Source: Nitrospirota bacterium
GTDB taxonomy: Bacteria; Nitrospirota; JACRHJ01
Direction of reading: 5' to 3'
Assembly (NCBI GenBank): GCA_016212105.1
Contig: JACRHJ010000061.1
Span: 1 to 64,000, forward strand
DNA: 64,000 nucleotides
In this document: positions 44,450 through 52,368 of the stretch, piece by piece
Layout of the letters: each line of letters opens with the position of its first letter
How positions within the stretch are numbered: position 1 is the stretch's first letter
Made by a program: the position numbers and the translations under genes
Notes under the pieces: generated by a model
Told to the model about the DNA's origin: nothing
Database searches by the model: none
What the model saw: the letters and a program-made list of their open reading frames with translations, nothing else

Positions 44450-44734
44450 ATGCAGAGCGTAACCATAATGGTATCGGACGCGCCGGACTCCAGGGAGCTG
44501 ATTCGCCATGCCCTTGAGCGTGAGAGGAAGGCTGACGCATCCAGCTTGGCCGCGACCGAGAAGAAGGTCAGGCTGATGGCGAAGTCTCTCGGCGTCAAGG
44601 TGACCGGCCTCGACAAGGTCGAGCGTACCGAGGAGAACGAGCTTCAGCTTGTCGAGCTTGAGGGCGAGATCGGGATTCTCGGGCGGCTCAAGGAGCGGAG
44701 GAAGAGGCTCGACTCGATGGTTGTATGCGACTGA
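44450..44734 (+). CDS. antitoxin-like partner of TumE/DUF6516 toxins
   Basis: 94 residues: an N-terminal RELIRHALERERKADASSL segment and a long charged helix with ELEGEIGILGRLKERRKRLD near the end. Length, pattern and the following DUF6516 fragment fit the small antitoxins of TumE-type pairs. ATG at 44450 after GGGGGGACA. It overlaps the toxin fragment by 10 bases. The intact antitoxin next to a truncated toxin suggests retention after toxin loss. Confidence 0.65.
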   Translation: MQSVTIMVSDAPDSRELIRHALERERKADASSLAATEKKVRLMAKSLGVKVTGLDKVERTEENELQLVELEGEIGILGRLKERRKRLDSMVVCD

Positions 44735-44874
44735 GGCGAAATGTCAACGCGCTGGACCCCAAGGCGCGCAGCCTTCCTACGTATCCCCACCACAAGCATG
44801 TCGGCGAAAAGATGGTTGGTTCGCACCCGCCGACTCTCAAGCAGGTGCTGGAAGAAGTCGAGACATATTTCTGA
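44725..44874 (+). pseudogene. truncated TumE/DUF6516 toxin, C-terminal part only
   Basis: 49 codons, with the DUF6516 C-terminal pattern LPTYPHHKHVGEKMVGSHPP and LKQVLEEVETYF. The family is usually about 100 residues or more; the N-terminal half is missing, and no upstream frame continues it. A second, frameshifted copy lies at 45762-45878. Probably non-functional. Confidence 0.6.
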
Positions 44875-44883
44875 GGTGACTGG

Positions 44884-44982
44884 ATGAACGAACATATAGA
44901 GTTGCTCAGGGAGTCGGCCGGGGTGCTGGCGAGGAACGCCTGGAAGGCCTTCAATGTTGGGGCGGAGCTGGGGAAGGGGTGA
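44884..44982 (+). other. short open frame with the VGAELGKG tail
   Basis: Frame from ATG 44884: MNEHIELLRESAGVLARNAW then KAFNVGAELGKG. Its last 50 bases match 45908-45959 and, over a shorter span, the end of the flavin reductase gene (42233-42270). More likely a duplicated gene end than a functional peptide. Confidence 0.4.
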
Positions 44983-44995
44983 AGTGTGGTTATTG

Positions 44996-45014
44996 AAACC
45001 TGTTGAAAACCGGC
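44996..45014 (+). repeat. 19-bp direct repeat, right copy
   Basis: GAAACCTGTTGAAAACCGG, identical to 44378-44396, 618 bases apart. Confidence 0.85.
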
Positions 45015-45064
45015 TACCAAAGGCAAGTCGATTGTCGAGCCCAGGAATGAAGTATTTCTATTGA

Positions 45065-45090
45065 CAATGGTAACGTATGTGTTACCATTG
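45065..45090. promoter_or_regulatory. operator-like perfect 10-bp inverted repeat before the HigB-like toxin
   Basis: CAATGGTAAC (45065-45074) and GTTACCATTG (45081-45090) around a 6-base centre, ending 3 bases before the toxin ATG and overlapping TTGACA (45061-45066). Position and form fit an autoregulatory site for the helix-turn-helix antitoxin. Confidence 0.65.
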
Positions 45091-45093
45091 AAT

Positions 45094-45417
45094 ATGTCCA
45101 TAGTCGTTCGTGAATATCTGAGCGAAGAGGGTGTTTCGCCTTTTGCGCATTGGTTTGAAGGGTTGGACTTTGTCGCAGCCGCCAAAGTCGGCACGGCTCT
45201 TTACCGTCTTGAGCAAGGAAACTTTTCGAGGGTCGAGGGGGTCGGAAGCGGCGTTTATGAATACAAGATCGACTTCGGGCCAGGTTATCGTGTCTATTTT
45301 GGCAAGGACGGCGAAGAGCTTGTAATTTTGCTCGGCGGCGGTTCAAAGAAACGGCAGAGCGCCGACATCTCGAAGGCGTTGGCCTGCTGGCAGGACTACA
45401 AACGCCGGAAAGGTTAG
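45094..45417 (+). CDS. RelE/HigB-type toxin
   Basis: 107 residues. Pattern of the Gp49/HigB killer family: [40 protein letters not shown] and the core [19 protein letters not shown], then [14 protein letters not shown]. These toxins cut mRNA on the ribosome. The ATG at 45094 directly follows the operator palindrome; a TTG at 45061 is in frame but would lie inside it. Toxin first, antitoxin second. Confidence 0.88.
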   Translation: MSIVVREYLSEEGVSPFAHWFEGLDFVAAAKVGTALYRLEQGNFSRVEGVGSGVYEYKIDFGPGYRVYFGKDGEELVILLGGGSKKRQSADISKALACWQDYKRRKG

Positions 45418-45428
45418 AAGGCAACATT

Positions 45429-45746
45429 ATGGCATTGACAAGAGGCTTCAGGACAACACTGCTGGAACGCGCCCGGTCCGATGCGGACTTTCGTCGCGCC
45501 ATGCTCAAGGAAGGCGTCGACGCCATGCTTGCCGGTGACGTCGAGACAGGCAAGGCAATCCTGCGCGACTATATTAACGCGGCGGTCGGCTTCGGGCAGC
45601 TGGCGGAAGATACGCACATATCGGCCAAAAGCCTTATGCGGATGTTTGGCCCGAAGGGGAACCCTCGCGCGGATAACCTTTTTCAGGTTATCCATCTACT
45701 GCAGGCCCGCGAAGGGATCCACCTGGAAGTTAGGGCGTCTGTTTAA
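45429..45746 (+). CDS. HigA-type helix-turn-helix antitoxin
   Basis: 105 residues with a C-terminal helix-turn-helix: GFGQLAEDTHISAKSLMRMF and NLFQVIHLL. Matches the putative addiction-module antitoxin family that accompanies Gp49-type toxins. Starts 11 bases after the toxin stop with AAGGCAAC upstream. Confidence 0.87.
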   Translation: MALTRGFRTTLLERARSDADFRRAMLKEGVDAMLAGDVETGKAILRDYINAAVGFGQLAEDTHISAKSLMRMFGPKGNPRADNLFQVIHLLQAREGIHLEVRASV

Positions 45747-45761
45747 GGGTGACGGCCAGGA

Positions 45762-45878
45762 GCCACCCGACCTATCCGCATCACAAAGCACGTAGGAGCG
45801 ATGATGATCGCCTCGCACCCGCCGACGCTCAAGCAGGCGATGGAAGAAGTCGAGACATATTTTGAGGCTGACCGATGA
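45762..45878 (+). pseudogene. frameshifted remnant of a second TumE/DUF6516 toxin
   Basis: Nucleotide copy of 44780-44874. An extra A in CACAAAGCACGTAGG breaks the frame after PTYPHHK; after it the frame resumes as IASHPPTLKQAMEEVETYF. No antitoxin copy is seen before it. Confidence 0.6.
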
Positions 45879-45907
45879 ATAGCAGGTCGAGTCGCTAGGG
45901 GTGCTGG

Positions 45908-45959
45908 CGAGGAACGCCTGGAATGCCTTCAAGGTTGGGGCGGAGATGGGGAAGGGGTG
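45908..45959 (+). repeat. copy of the VGAE-GKG gene-end segment
   Basis: GCGAGGAACGCCTGGAATGC and the following 30 bases match 44930-44982 with few changes; the last part also matches the flavin reductase end. Confidence 0.75.
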
Positions 45960-45993
45960 AGGGGGCGAGCTTGACTGCATTTCTGAAATACGG

Positions 45994-46020
45994 AAGGCCG
46001 CCCCGGGTGGGGCGGCCTTT
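45994..46020. terminator. 11-bp GC hairpin, probable terminator between convergent units
   Basis: AAGGCCGCCCC (45994-46004) pairs with GGGGCGGCCTT (46009-46019) around GGGT. It lies between the TA region and the end of the minus-strand lipoprotein gene and could serve both. Confidence 0.7.
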
Positions 46021-46034
46021 GCAGCCACGCAGGA

Positions 46035-47477
46035 CTACTCAATCTGTAGTTCTTGTGCTCTTCTTGAAAATTCTGCAGCTTCTTTTTGAGCTTCTTCCGC
46101 TGAGTCCTTTACAGAAGATGCCATATTTGCAGCCGCTAATGCCGCAGCCGCTTGCATGCTTGCCTTATCTGCAGCGCTCCTTGCAGAATCTGACTTCTTT
46201 TTCTTCTCATTTGCGGTCAGTATTTTCACTTGGTCGGTACCCGCTGTTGCAATTGCGTTCTCGGCGTCTGCAATTGCCTGTGTCGCAAGAACATTAGCAA
46301 TATCTGCATGGGCCTTCGCTGCCTTGGCTGACTTATCGGCAGTATCCCATGCTTGTCTTGATTCGGACGCAGCTTTGCTTGCTTTTGTGGCTGCTGATTG
46401 GGCTGCTATTTTGGTGTCAGCCAATAGGCTGCTATTATTTTGGAATCTTGCCGTTGAGGCATTTGTAAAAGCAATACTCGCGTTTGTGCGTTCCGTAATG
46501 GCTTCGTCTGACATGGTCTTGGCAATAGTAGCGTACTTTATCGCTACCGTCTCCCCTGCGGCTGTTTCAACCTGCGATTCTTCAGCGTTTTGGAGCCGTA
46601 ATTCCGCCCTGTCCTGCGCCTTTGCGTTGTCCTGGTTTATCGCCCTTAATGCCGCAAAGATAGTCCCACCTCGGGCATACTCCTGGACATCGAGCAACGC
46701 CTGGCCAAGAGGGTACTCGGCCGTTGTCTTCTTCAAATTCTCGATGATCCTTGCGCGTGTTTCTTTTCTTACCGCTTCCATGCGATCAATTACAAGGTCG
46801 ACCGCCTGCGCTTGAAGGAAGTTTTTATTCACTGCGGCTGTGGAGCCGAGAATCCCAGCGCTGAGGGCAGACAATAAGCTTGCCACCCTCGCCGGAGAGG
46901 TAACGGAAGCCGCTGTAGACAAACCCAGCGAGGTAATGTCGCCAGCCGAGTTGCCTACAGCGACGCTGCCGTAGAGTTCGGTCTCGAATTTCTGCTGGTA
47001 CATGTCCATCAGGTCCATGAGTTTGAATACGATTTTCTCCCGTATAAGGCGTTTATCGTCATCCGTTGTGCCTGACGTATAATACTTATCCTCCAGGGCT
47101 TCCATGTCTTCAGTTAATGAACTCTGCTTTTGCGTTAATATTGAGACGGAAGTTATGGATGCATCGTTTGGTTGGGCACCGGACGTACTGGGTAATATAT
47201 TGCCGGGCTCTCCTGCTGGCGCGGGTCCGGTTGTTATTGATTTCTTTTCTTTGGTCGTTGTTTCATTTTTACCGCACCATGCGGTTGATTTGGTAATAGT
47301 GGTCGTGGTCTCGGTGCTTGTAACTTGCTTGGAGGGCTGTGAACTTAACATTTGCGTCTGGTTGTACGGGTGTTCCGGGCTGAAGTGGGCAAGATGACGG
47401 CTAAACTTACCGCACCCCGTCAACCCCACAGCCATCGCCAAAACCCCGAACAGCATGAGTACTCGTATGTTCTTCAT
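46035..47477 (-). CDS. Ala-rich coiled-coil lipoprotein, unlike its surroundings in composition
   Basis: 480 residues. Lipoprotein signal with lipobox LTGC at about 19-22. A Thr/Ser/Lys-rich stretch follows (about 45-110), then a mixed helical region and a long Ala-rich helix (about 300-475) with heptad-like AADKA and ASKAASESR repeats. Base composition is clearly lower in GC than neighbouring genes, with T-rich wobble use. No family recognised. A long helix tethered to a membrane could act as a stalk or surface spacer. Likely acquired by transfer. Confidence 0.78.
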   Translation of the reverse strand: MKNIRVLMLFGVLAMAVGLTGCGKFSRHLAHFSPEHPYNQTQMLSSQPSKQVTSTETTTTITKSTAWCGKNETTTKEKKSITTGPAPAGEPGNILPSTSGAQPNDASITSVSILTQKQSSLTEDMEALEDKYYTSGTTDDDKRLIREKIVFKLMDLMDMYQQKFETELYGSVAVGNSAGDITSLGLSTAASVTSPARVASLLSALSAGILGSTAAVNKNFLQAQAVDLVIDRMEAVRKETRARIIENLKKTTAEYPLGQALLDVQEYARGGTIFAALRAINQDNAKAQDRAELRLQNAEESQVETAAGETVAIKYATIAKTMSDEAITERTNASIAFTNASTARFQNNSSLLADTKIAAQSAATKASKAASESRQAWDTADKSAKAAKAHADIANVLATQAIADAENAIATAGTDQVKILTANEKKKKSDSARSAADKASMQAAAALAAANMASSVKDSAEEAQKEAAEFSRRAQELQIE

Positions 47478-47857
47478 GTACGTTCTCCTCGATGAGAGTA
47501 GTATGAGTTATGATACTTTTGACTCCGGAAAAGCATGAAACGGCGGGTTAAGCGCAGGCGCACCTCCTTTGCAAGAAATGTCATCGTCTAAAGTATGGGG
47601 TTTAGAAAGAATTGAGGCAGGCCGGAAAAGCATGACCGTAACGGATTATACATAATGCACATATCAAGTCAACATCTAATTTTGAGTATAAGAAAACACT
47701 CTTTGTGCGGATTTCGTGGAGGCCCGGAACCCGCCGCTGAATATTCCTCCTGAATATTTCTTCTTCCATATCCCCCCTCACTCTGGTACAATTCTTGCTT
47801 ATGATATTACCCGTGGCGGAACGCCGCGCATCCCAAGCAACAGGACAGGACCACTAA
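47478..47857. other. AT-rich intergenic stretch between divergent genes
   Basis: 380 bases, AT-rich from about 47520 to 47800, with no palindromic repeat module and no convincing open frame. It should hold the promoter of the lipoprotein gene (minus) and of the AAA-like gene (plus); TACAAT at 47787-47792 is a possible -10 for the latter. Confidence 0.5.
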
Positions 47858-48748
47858 ATGCATAAAATACTATCGCACATCTACTACGAAGTCAGAGAGC
47901 CCCAGATGACCTGGGACAACATAGGCGGATTCCAGGACATCAAGGACATACTCAAGGAGATGGTCTGCCTCCCGCTCACCAAGGGCAAGGAACTCGCCGG
48001 GATGAACGTCGAGGTCCCGACCGGCGTCATGATCTGGGGCCCGCTCGGCGTCGGCATCACGATGCTCGCCGAGGCGGCCGCGACCGAGGCCGGGGTCGGC
48101 TACGTATACATCTCCGGACAGGAGATGCTCGGCAAGCCTGAGGCGCTCCGGACCGCGTTCCACGAGGCGCTCCACGAGGCCCCGTGCGTCCTGTTCATAT
48201 CCGATACCGAATGGCTCTGCCCGAGGGCGGGCGCGGACTACGAGTGGGAGACCGGCAACTTCCGGGGCATCCCGCCGACCTTCGCGGACAAGGAACTCTC
48301 CGAGGTCTTCATACAGGAGATAGACGCGCTCCACGGCGTAAAGGACGTCGCGCTCGTCGGTTCATGCTACCGCGTGGACACCGTAGACCAGGCGATAATC
48401 AAGGAGCACAGGCGTTTCAACCGCAAGGTCTTCATGCACCCGCCGACCGTCGCCGACAGGGAAGGCATCCTGAAGGTCTACTTCGACAAGATGAAGATGT
48501 ACGAGAAGGTTGACTCCGAGGTCACGATTGAGAAGCTCGCGACGATGACCGAGGGCTACGTCGGCTGGGACATAGAGTCGCTCTGCAAGAGGGCCGCGCT
48601 CACCGCCGTGAAGTCCGGGGACACGACGCTCACGATGAAACACTTCAATGCCGCGCTGGCGGGCATAGACCCCTGGCTGACGCCGGGCATGACGCGCAAG
48701 TACTACGACATACGCGAGAAGGACTGCCCGCACCACTACGCGTTTTAG
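47858..48748 (+). CDS. AAA+ domain protein with degenerate Walker A and B motifs
   Basis: 296 residues, a single Cdc48/FtsH-type AAA+ module: MTWDNIGGFQDIKDILKEMV at the start and the C-terminal lid GYVGWDIESLCKRAALTAV. Walker A is GPLGVGITML (61-70) instead of GPPGTGKT, with Lys replaced by Ile. Walker B is VLFISDTEW in place of the usual FIDE. The sensor-1 Asn is Cys in VGSCYRVD. It probably cannot bind or cleave ATP in the normal way. The fold-forming residues are kept, which argues for a maintained non-enzymatic role. There is no other AAA partner in the window. Confidence 0.87.
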   Translation: MHKILSHIYYEVREPQMTWDNIGGFQDIKDILKEMVCLPLTKGKELAGMNVEVPTGVMIWGPLGVGITMLAEAAATEAGVGYVYISGQEMLGKPEALRTAFHEALHEAPCVLFISDTEWLCPRAGADYEWETGNFRGIPPTFADKELSEVFIQEIDALHGVKDVALVGSCYRVDTVDQAIIKEHRRFNRKVFMHPPTVADREGILKVYFDKMKMYEKVDSEVTIEKLATMTEGYVGWDIESLCKRAALTAVKSGDTTLTMKHFNAALAGIDPWLTPGMTRKYYDIREKDCPHHYAF

Positions 48749-48789
48749 GCGGTCTTCCGCCGCTGATGGCGGATATTTGTCAGGTGGGG

Positions 48790-49200
48790 GTTTTTTCAGA
48801 GTGTCATTCTGAACGAAGTGAAGAATCCGCCTGTATCCAATAGTGTTCGTCGGCGCGTTTTGCGCCGTACCAAACTGTGGGGGCCGTACCAAGCGAAGCG
48901 CGTGTCGGCCCTTTTACAAAATTCCTGGACCCCGTGTCAAGCACGGGGCGACAACATAAAGAAAAGGCAAGGGCCGACACAAGGGTCGGCCCCTGCATAA
49001 AGACATGACGGGCAATGCCGGCCCTACAACTGAACGAAGCGAATAATCAGCCTGTATTAAATCCACTCTCCTCGCGGGAGAGGGGTTGGGGTGAGGGGGT
49101 TCGTCATTCCCGCCCCGGCTTTAAGCATGCCGGGGTAAACTCCAGCGGGAATCCAGGAATTTGATAGTGTCATTCCGAGCGAAGCCGAGGAATCTGCTGT
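48790..49200. repeat. long gene-free stretch filled by palindromic repeats
   Basis: The 735 bases between the AAA-like gene and the first CRL gene hold: a GTCATTCTGAACGAAGTGAA unit (48801-48836), GGCGCGTTTTGCGCC (48852-48866), GCCGTACCAAGCGAAGCGCG (48882-48912), CTGGACCCCGTGTCAAGCAC (48923-48950), GGGCCGACACAAGGGTCGGCCC (48970-48992), a CCCCTC hairpin (49064-49095), an inverted TCATTCCCGCC unit (49102-49157) and a TCATTCCGAGCGAAGCCGAG unit (49168-49198). 49200-49440 holds no repeat I recognise. Confidence 0.88.
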
Positions 49201-49441
49201 TAAAAGCAGGTACCTCCTCTTCGGTCGGGACGACAACAAAAGGCAAGAACCAACTGTGCGTTTCCGCGCAGTCCCATGCGGGAATCCCCGCACCCGGGCA
49301 GGTCGGGGGCGGGATGGTATATGCGGGCTGTGCATTGATGGGCTGTATCCGCTTGAGAAATAACGATAATATGAAATGCGGGGCCGCGATGCGCCTTCTG
49401 GCGTGATTCTTGCATCTTTTCCACATATGCCGGTCTGTCTA

Positions 49442-49470
49442 TTGACACATCGCGCATTTTCTGGTATCAG
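49442..49470 (+). promoter_or_regulatory. sigma70-type promoter at the head of the exported-protein cluster
   Basis: TTGACA (49442-49447), 17 bases, TATCAG (49465-49470). The start codon of the first gene lies only 14 bases after the -10, so the leader would be very short or the true start is further in. Confidence 0.65.
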
Positions 49471-49483
49471 AATGAGAGGGGCA

Positions 49484-50299
49484 ATGTCTATTCGTGAGTC
49501 CGGCGGTGTTGGTGGTGTGATAAACAGGGAGACTGGTTATTTAAAGGGCGTCGGGTTGTTCGTCAATGCGTTCACGGCCCTCGTTGCCCTGCTGATAGGT
49601 TCGACGTTCCTGACGGGCTGCACAACCACGGCGGTCGCGGAAAAGCCGATGTCCGTCGTGCGCGGCGTCGTCACCGCCCCGGCCGAAGGGGTGTACCTCT
49701 TCTTCTACGAAAAAGGCGCCGACTCGCACGGGCCTCCGTATCTTATGTCCCAGGCGACCGGCACGGACGGCGTCTTCGAGGTCGAGCTCCCGGACGGCGA
49801 GTACACCGTCGTCGCCAGGAAGCACATGAACGGCCTTCCGGGCAGCCCGCTTTCCGAGGGCGACCAGAAGAGCGAGGCGGCGAGCGTCTCGGTCAGGGGC
49901 GGCAAGGTTGCAATGCCGGCCCTCCAACTCGTGGACAAGTCCGACGACGTCAAGTACTTCGACGCCTCGGAGAAGAGCGAGACCTCGATTTCTGGCATGG
50001 TGCTGGACAGCGACGGCAAGCCCAAGGCGGGGCTCAGGGTGCACGTATACACATACGCGCAGATGTCGGAGCGGCCCAAGTACGTCTCCGCCGCGACCGG
50101 CCCGGACGGCAAATACGTTATCTACCTCCCCAAGGGCGGCACGTACTACATAGCGGCGAGGGACCACTTCGGCGGCCCGCCCAAGATAGGCGACTTCTAC
50201 GGCAGATACGACGAGGGGACTATCGACCCCTCCGGTGTCATACTCAGGACAGGACAGAATCTGGAAAACGTGAACATCACGGTGCACAAGGTATGGTAA
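49484..50299 (+). CDS. lipoprotein with two carboxypeptidase-regulatory-like (CRL) domains
   Basis: About 271 residues. After a basic N-terminus, a hydrophobic helix ends in lipobox FLTGC (near residue 46), so mature protein is lipid-anchored. Two beta-sandwich CRL domains follow; the conserved signature is TGTDGVFEVELPDGEYTVVA in the first and TGPDGKYVIYLPKGGTYYIA in the second. The last domain ends with GGPPKIGDFYGRYDEG, the terminal-domain motif of the family here. First gene of the cluster; the CRTAC1-like gene starts 32 bases later. Confidence 0.82.
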   Translation: MSIRESGGVGGVINRETGYLKGVGLFVNAFTALVALLIGSTFLTGCTTTAVAEKPMSVVRGVVTAPAEGVYLFFYEKGADSHGPPYLMSQATGTDGVFEVELPDGEYTVVARKHMNGLPGSPLSEGDQKSEAASVSVRGGKVAMPALQLVDKSDDVKYFDASEKSETSISGMVLDSDGKPKAGLRVHVYTYAQMSERPKYVSAATGPDGKYVIYLPKGGTYYIAARDHFGGPPKIGDFYGRYDEGTIDPSGVILRTGQNLENVNITVHKVW

Positions 50300-50330
50300 C
50301 GGGGATTCATCTTTTGAAAGGAGGAAGTTT

Positions 50331-51974
50331 ATGAAGGCATTCGGAAGGTTCCTGATGCTGGGCCTGGTGGTCGGCCTGGTAAGCTACGCGAGTTCGGCTT
50401 CGGCCGGCAAGTCTCTCACCATCTTCTCGGACGTGACGGAAAAGGCGGGGGTGGGTGACAAGGGGCACGGCAAGGGCATTATATTCAACGACTACGACAA
50501 GGACGGGTACGCCGACATCCTGGTCTCGAACAAGGGGGGCAGGAACGTCCTGTACCACAACGACAAGGACGGCACCTTCTCGGACGCGACCGAGGCCGCC
50601 GGCGTCTATGACACCGGCTTCGCCATGGGCTCCAGCATGGGCGACATGGACAACGACGGCATAGCCGACATCCACGTCGCAAAGGGCGGCAGGACCGAGA
50701 TAGACTCCAACAAGATATACAGGGGCCTCGGCAATGGCAAGTTCGAGGACGTGACCGCGTCCTGCGGCGCCGGCGTCAAGGACTTCACCTACGGCTCGCT
50801 CCTGTGCGACTTCGACCACGACGGCAAGCTCGACCTCTTCCTTTCGAACTACGGCGTCAACTCCAAGAACCGCGTCTTCCGCAACGAGAGCACCCCGGGC
50901 AGCATCAAGTTCGTCGAGGTCACCGAGACCGCCGGCGTGACCGAGCGCGGCTGGAGCTGGAGCTCGACCGCGGTGGACGTCAACAACGACGGCTGGGACG
51001 ACGTGTACGTCTCCCGCGGCCGCTACCCGGCCGGCGAGCCCAACATCATGTACCTGAACGTCAGCACCCCGGGCAAGATACGCTTCGCCGACATCTCCAA
51101 GGAGTCCGGCCTCCAGGACAAGAACTGGGCGCTCGGCGCGGCCTTCGCCGACTATGACAACGACGGCAACATGGACTGCTACCTCTCCAACTACGTCGGC
51201 CCGAACAAGCTCTTCAAGGGCGACGGCACCGGCCACTTCGTCGAGACCACGCACAAGGCGGGCATGGACGACAAGCCCGACCACTGGGGCAAGGGCCCGG
51301 CCTGGGGCGACATAAACAACGACGGCTTCGTGGACCTCTACGAGGGCGACTGCAAGTTCGCCAACCAGCTCTACCTGAACAACGGCGACGGCACCTTCAC
51401 GAACATCACCGAGCAGAACCCTGACGTCAAGCTCGAGACCGTCCGCACCAAGGGCGTCGCGTTCGCCGACTACGACAACGACGGCCACCTCGACCTCTAC
51501 GCCATCAACTGGGCGGTCGCCAACTCGCTCTACAGGAACGTCTCGACCGACAAGGACTGGCTCCAGGTCGACTGCGTAGGCACCGTCTCCAACAGGGACG
51601 CGGTCAGCACGAAGGTCGCCGTATACGACGCCGGCCACATGGGAGACAGGAAATACTTCAGGGGCATGCGCGAGGTCCAGACCGCCTCGGGCTTCTGCTC
51701 CCAGAACATGTCCACCCAGCACTTCGGCGTTAACGGCGACAAGACCTACGACGTCGTCGCCAAGTTCCCCAGCGGCCTCATGGCCTATGCGCTCGACGTC
51801 AAGGCCGCGCAGAGGATAAAGATCACCGAGCCGACCTCGGTCGCCCAGCAGGTGGAGATGTACCCGCTTGCCGTCGCCGACGCGGGACTCCGCTACCCGC
51901 TGTCCGTCGCAGTGATGGCGCCGTGGACCCCGGCCGCCTCCGACGTCCTGAACGCCAAGGCAGTGGTGAAGTAA
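50331..51974 (+). CDS. exported FG-GAP/CRTAC1-like protein with ASPIC/UnbV C-terminus
   Basis: 547 residues. Signal peptide 1-26. Seven FG-GAP-type blades with Ca-binding loops such as DYDKDGYAD, DMDNDGIAD, DFDHDGKLD, DVNNDGWDD, DYDNDGNMD and DINNDGFVD. The end matches ASPIC/UnbV: TASGFCSQNMSTQHFGV then YDVVAKFPSG. Such propellers bind calcium and act outside the cell in adhesion or assembly. AAAGGAGGAAG is an excellent ribosome site. Terminator at 52009. Confidence 0.92.
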   Translation: MKAFGRFLMLGLVVGLVSYASSASAGKSLTIFSDVTEKAGVGDKGHGKGIIFNDYDKDGYADILVSNKGGRNVLYHNDKDGTFSDATEAAGVYDTGFAMGSSMGDMDNDGIADIHVAKGGRTEIDSNKIYRGLGNGKFEDVTASCGAGVKDFTYGSLLCDFDHDGKLDLFLSNYGVNSKNRVFRNESTPGSIKFVEVTETAGVTERGWSWSSTAVDVNNDGWDDVYVSRGRYPAGEPNIMYLNVSTPGKIRFADISKESGLQDKNWALGAAFADYDNDGNMDCYLSNYVGPNKLFKGDGTGHFVETTHKAGMDDKPDHWGKGPAWGDINNDGFVDLYEGDCKFANQLYLNNGDGTFTNITEQNPDVKLETVRTKGVAFADYDNDGHLDLYAINWAVANSLYRNVSTDKDWLQVDCVGTVSNRDAVSTKVAVYDAGHMGDRKYFRGMREVQTASGFCSQNMSTQHFGVNGDKTYDVVAKFPSGLMAYALDVKAAQRIKITEPTSVAQQVEMYPLAVADAGLRYPLSVAVMAPWTPAASDVLNAKAVVK

Positions 51975-52008
51975 TCCCGGTTGACGGGTGGTTTTGCTGA
52001 TTACAACG

Positions 52009-52049
52009 GGCCGCCTGCGGGGAAGTATCTCGCAGGCGGCCTTATCTTT
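52009..52049 (+). terminator. rho-independent terminator after the first CRTAC1-like gene
   Basis: GGCCGCCTGCG (52009-52019) pairs perfectly with CGCAGGCGGCC (52031-52041), followed by TTATCTTT. It separates the first two cluster genes from the rest. Confidence 0.85.
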
Positions 52050-52061
52050 GGTATGTGTGTG

Positions 52062-52350
52062 GATTGTCATTCTGAGGCGCAGCCGAAGAATCTGCCTGTA
52101 TCTAATATTGTAGGGGCGGGTCCCCGTGCCCGCCCTGCCTTTGTAGGGCGCGACGCCCTGGGCGCGCCGGTATTGATAAACAAGGGCCGACACGCGGGTC
52201 GGCCCCTACATTAAAGTCTTTGGATTCCCGCTGGAGTTTACCCCGGCATGCTTAAAGCCGGGGCGGGAACTACATCTGGTGGGCGTAGCCCACCCTACAA
52301 GTCCCCCTCTCCTCGCGGGAGAGGGGGTTGGGGGTGAGGGGGTTCCACTG
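52062..52350. repeat. gene-free stretch filled by palindromic repeats
   Basis: GTCATTCTGAGGCGCAGCCG unit (52066-52098), GGGCGGGTCCCCGTGCCCGCC (52113-52136), GGGCGCGACGCCCTGGGCGCGCC (52146-52168), GGGCCGACACGCGGGTCGGCCC (52184-52206), an inverted GATTCCCGC...GCGGGAA unit (52222-52270), GGTGGGCGTAGCCCACC (52279-52295) and a CCCCTC hairpin (52303-52345) whose G-rich tail ends 20 bases before the next start. Confidence 0.9.
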
Positions 52351-52368
52351 CGTCGTTAAGGATATTTC

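Noticed and set aside
50307..52193. 628-codon open frame on the minus strand opposite the first CRTAC1-like gene
   Set aside because: Its Val/Asp/Arg-rich sequence is the reverse reading of Asp/Gly calcium-loop repeats; the plus-strand gene has a perfect ribosome site and signal peptide.
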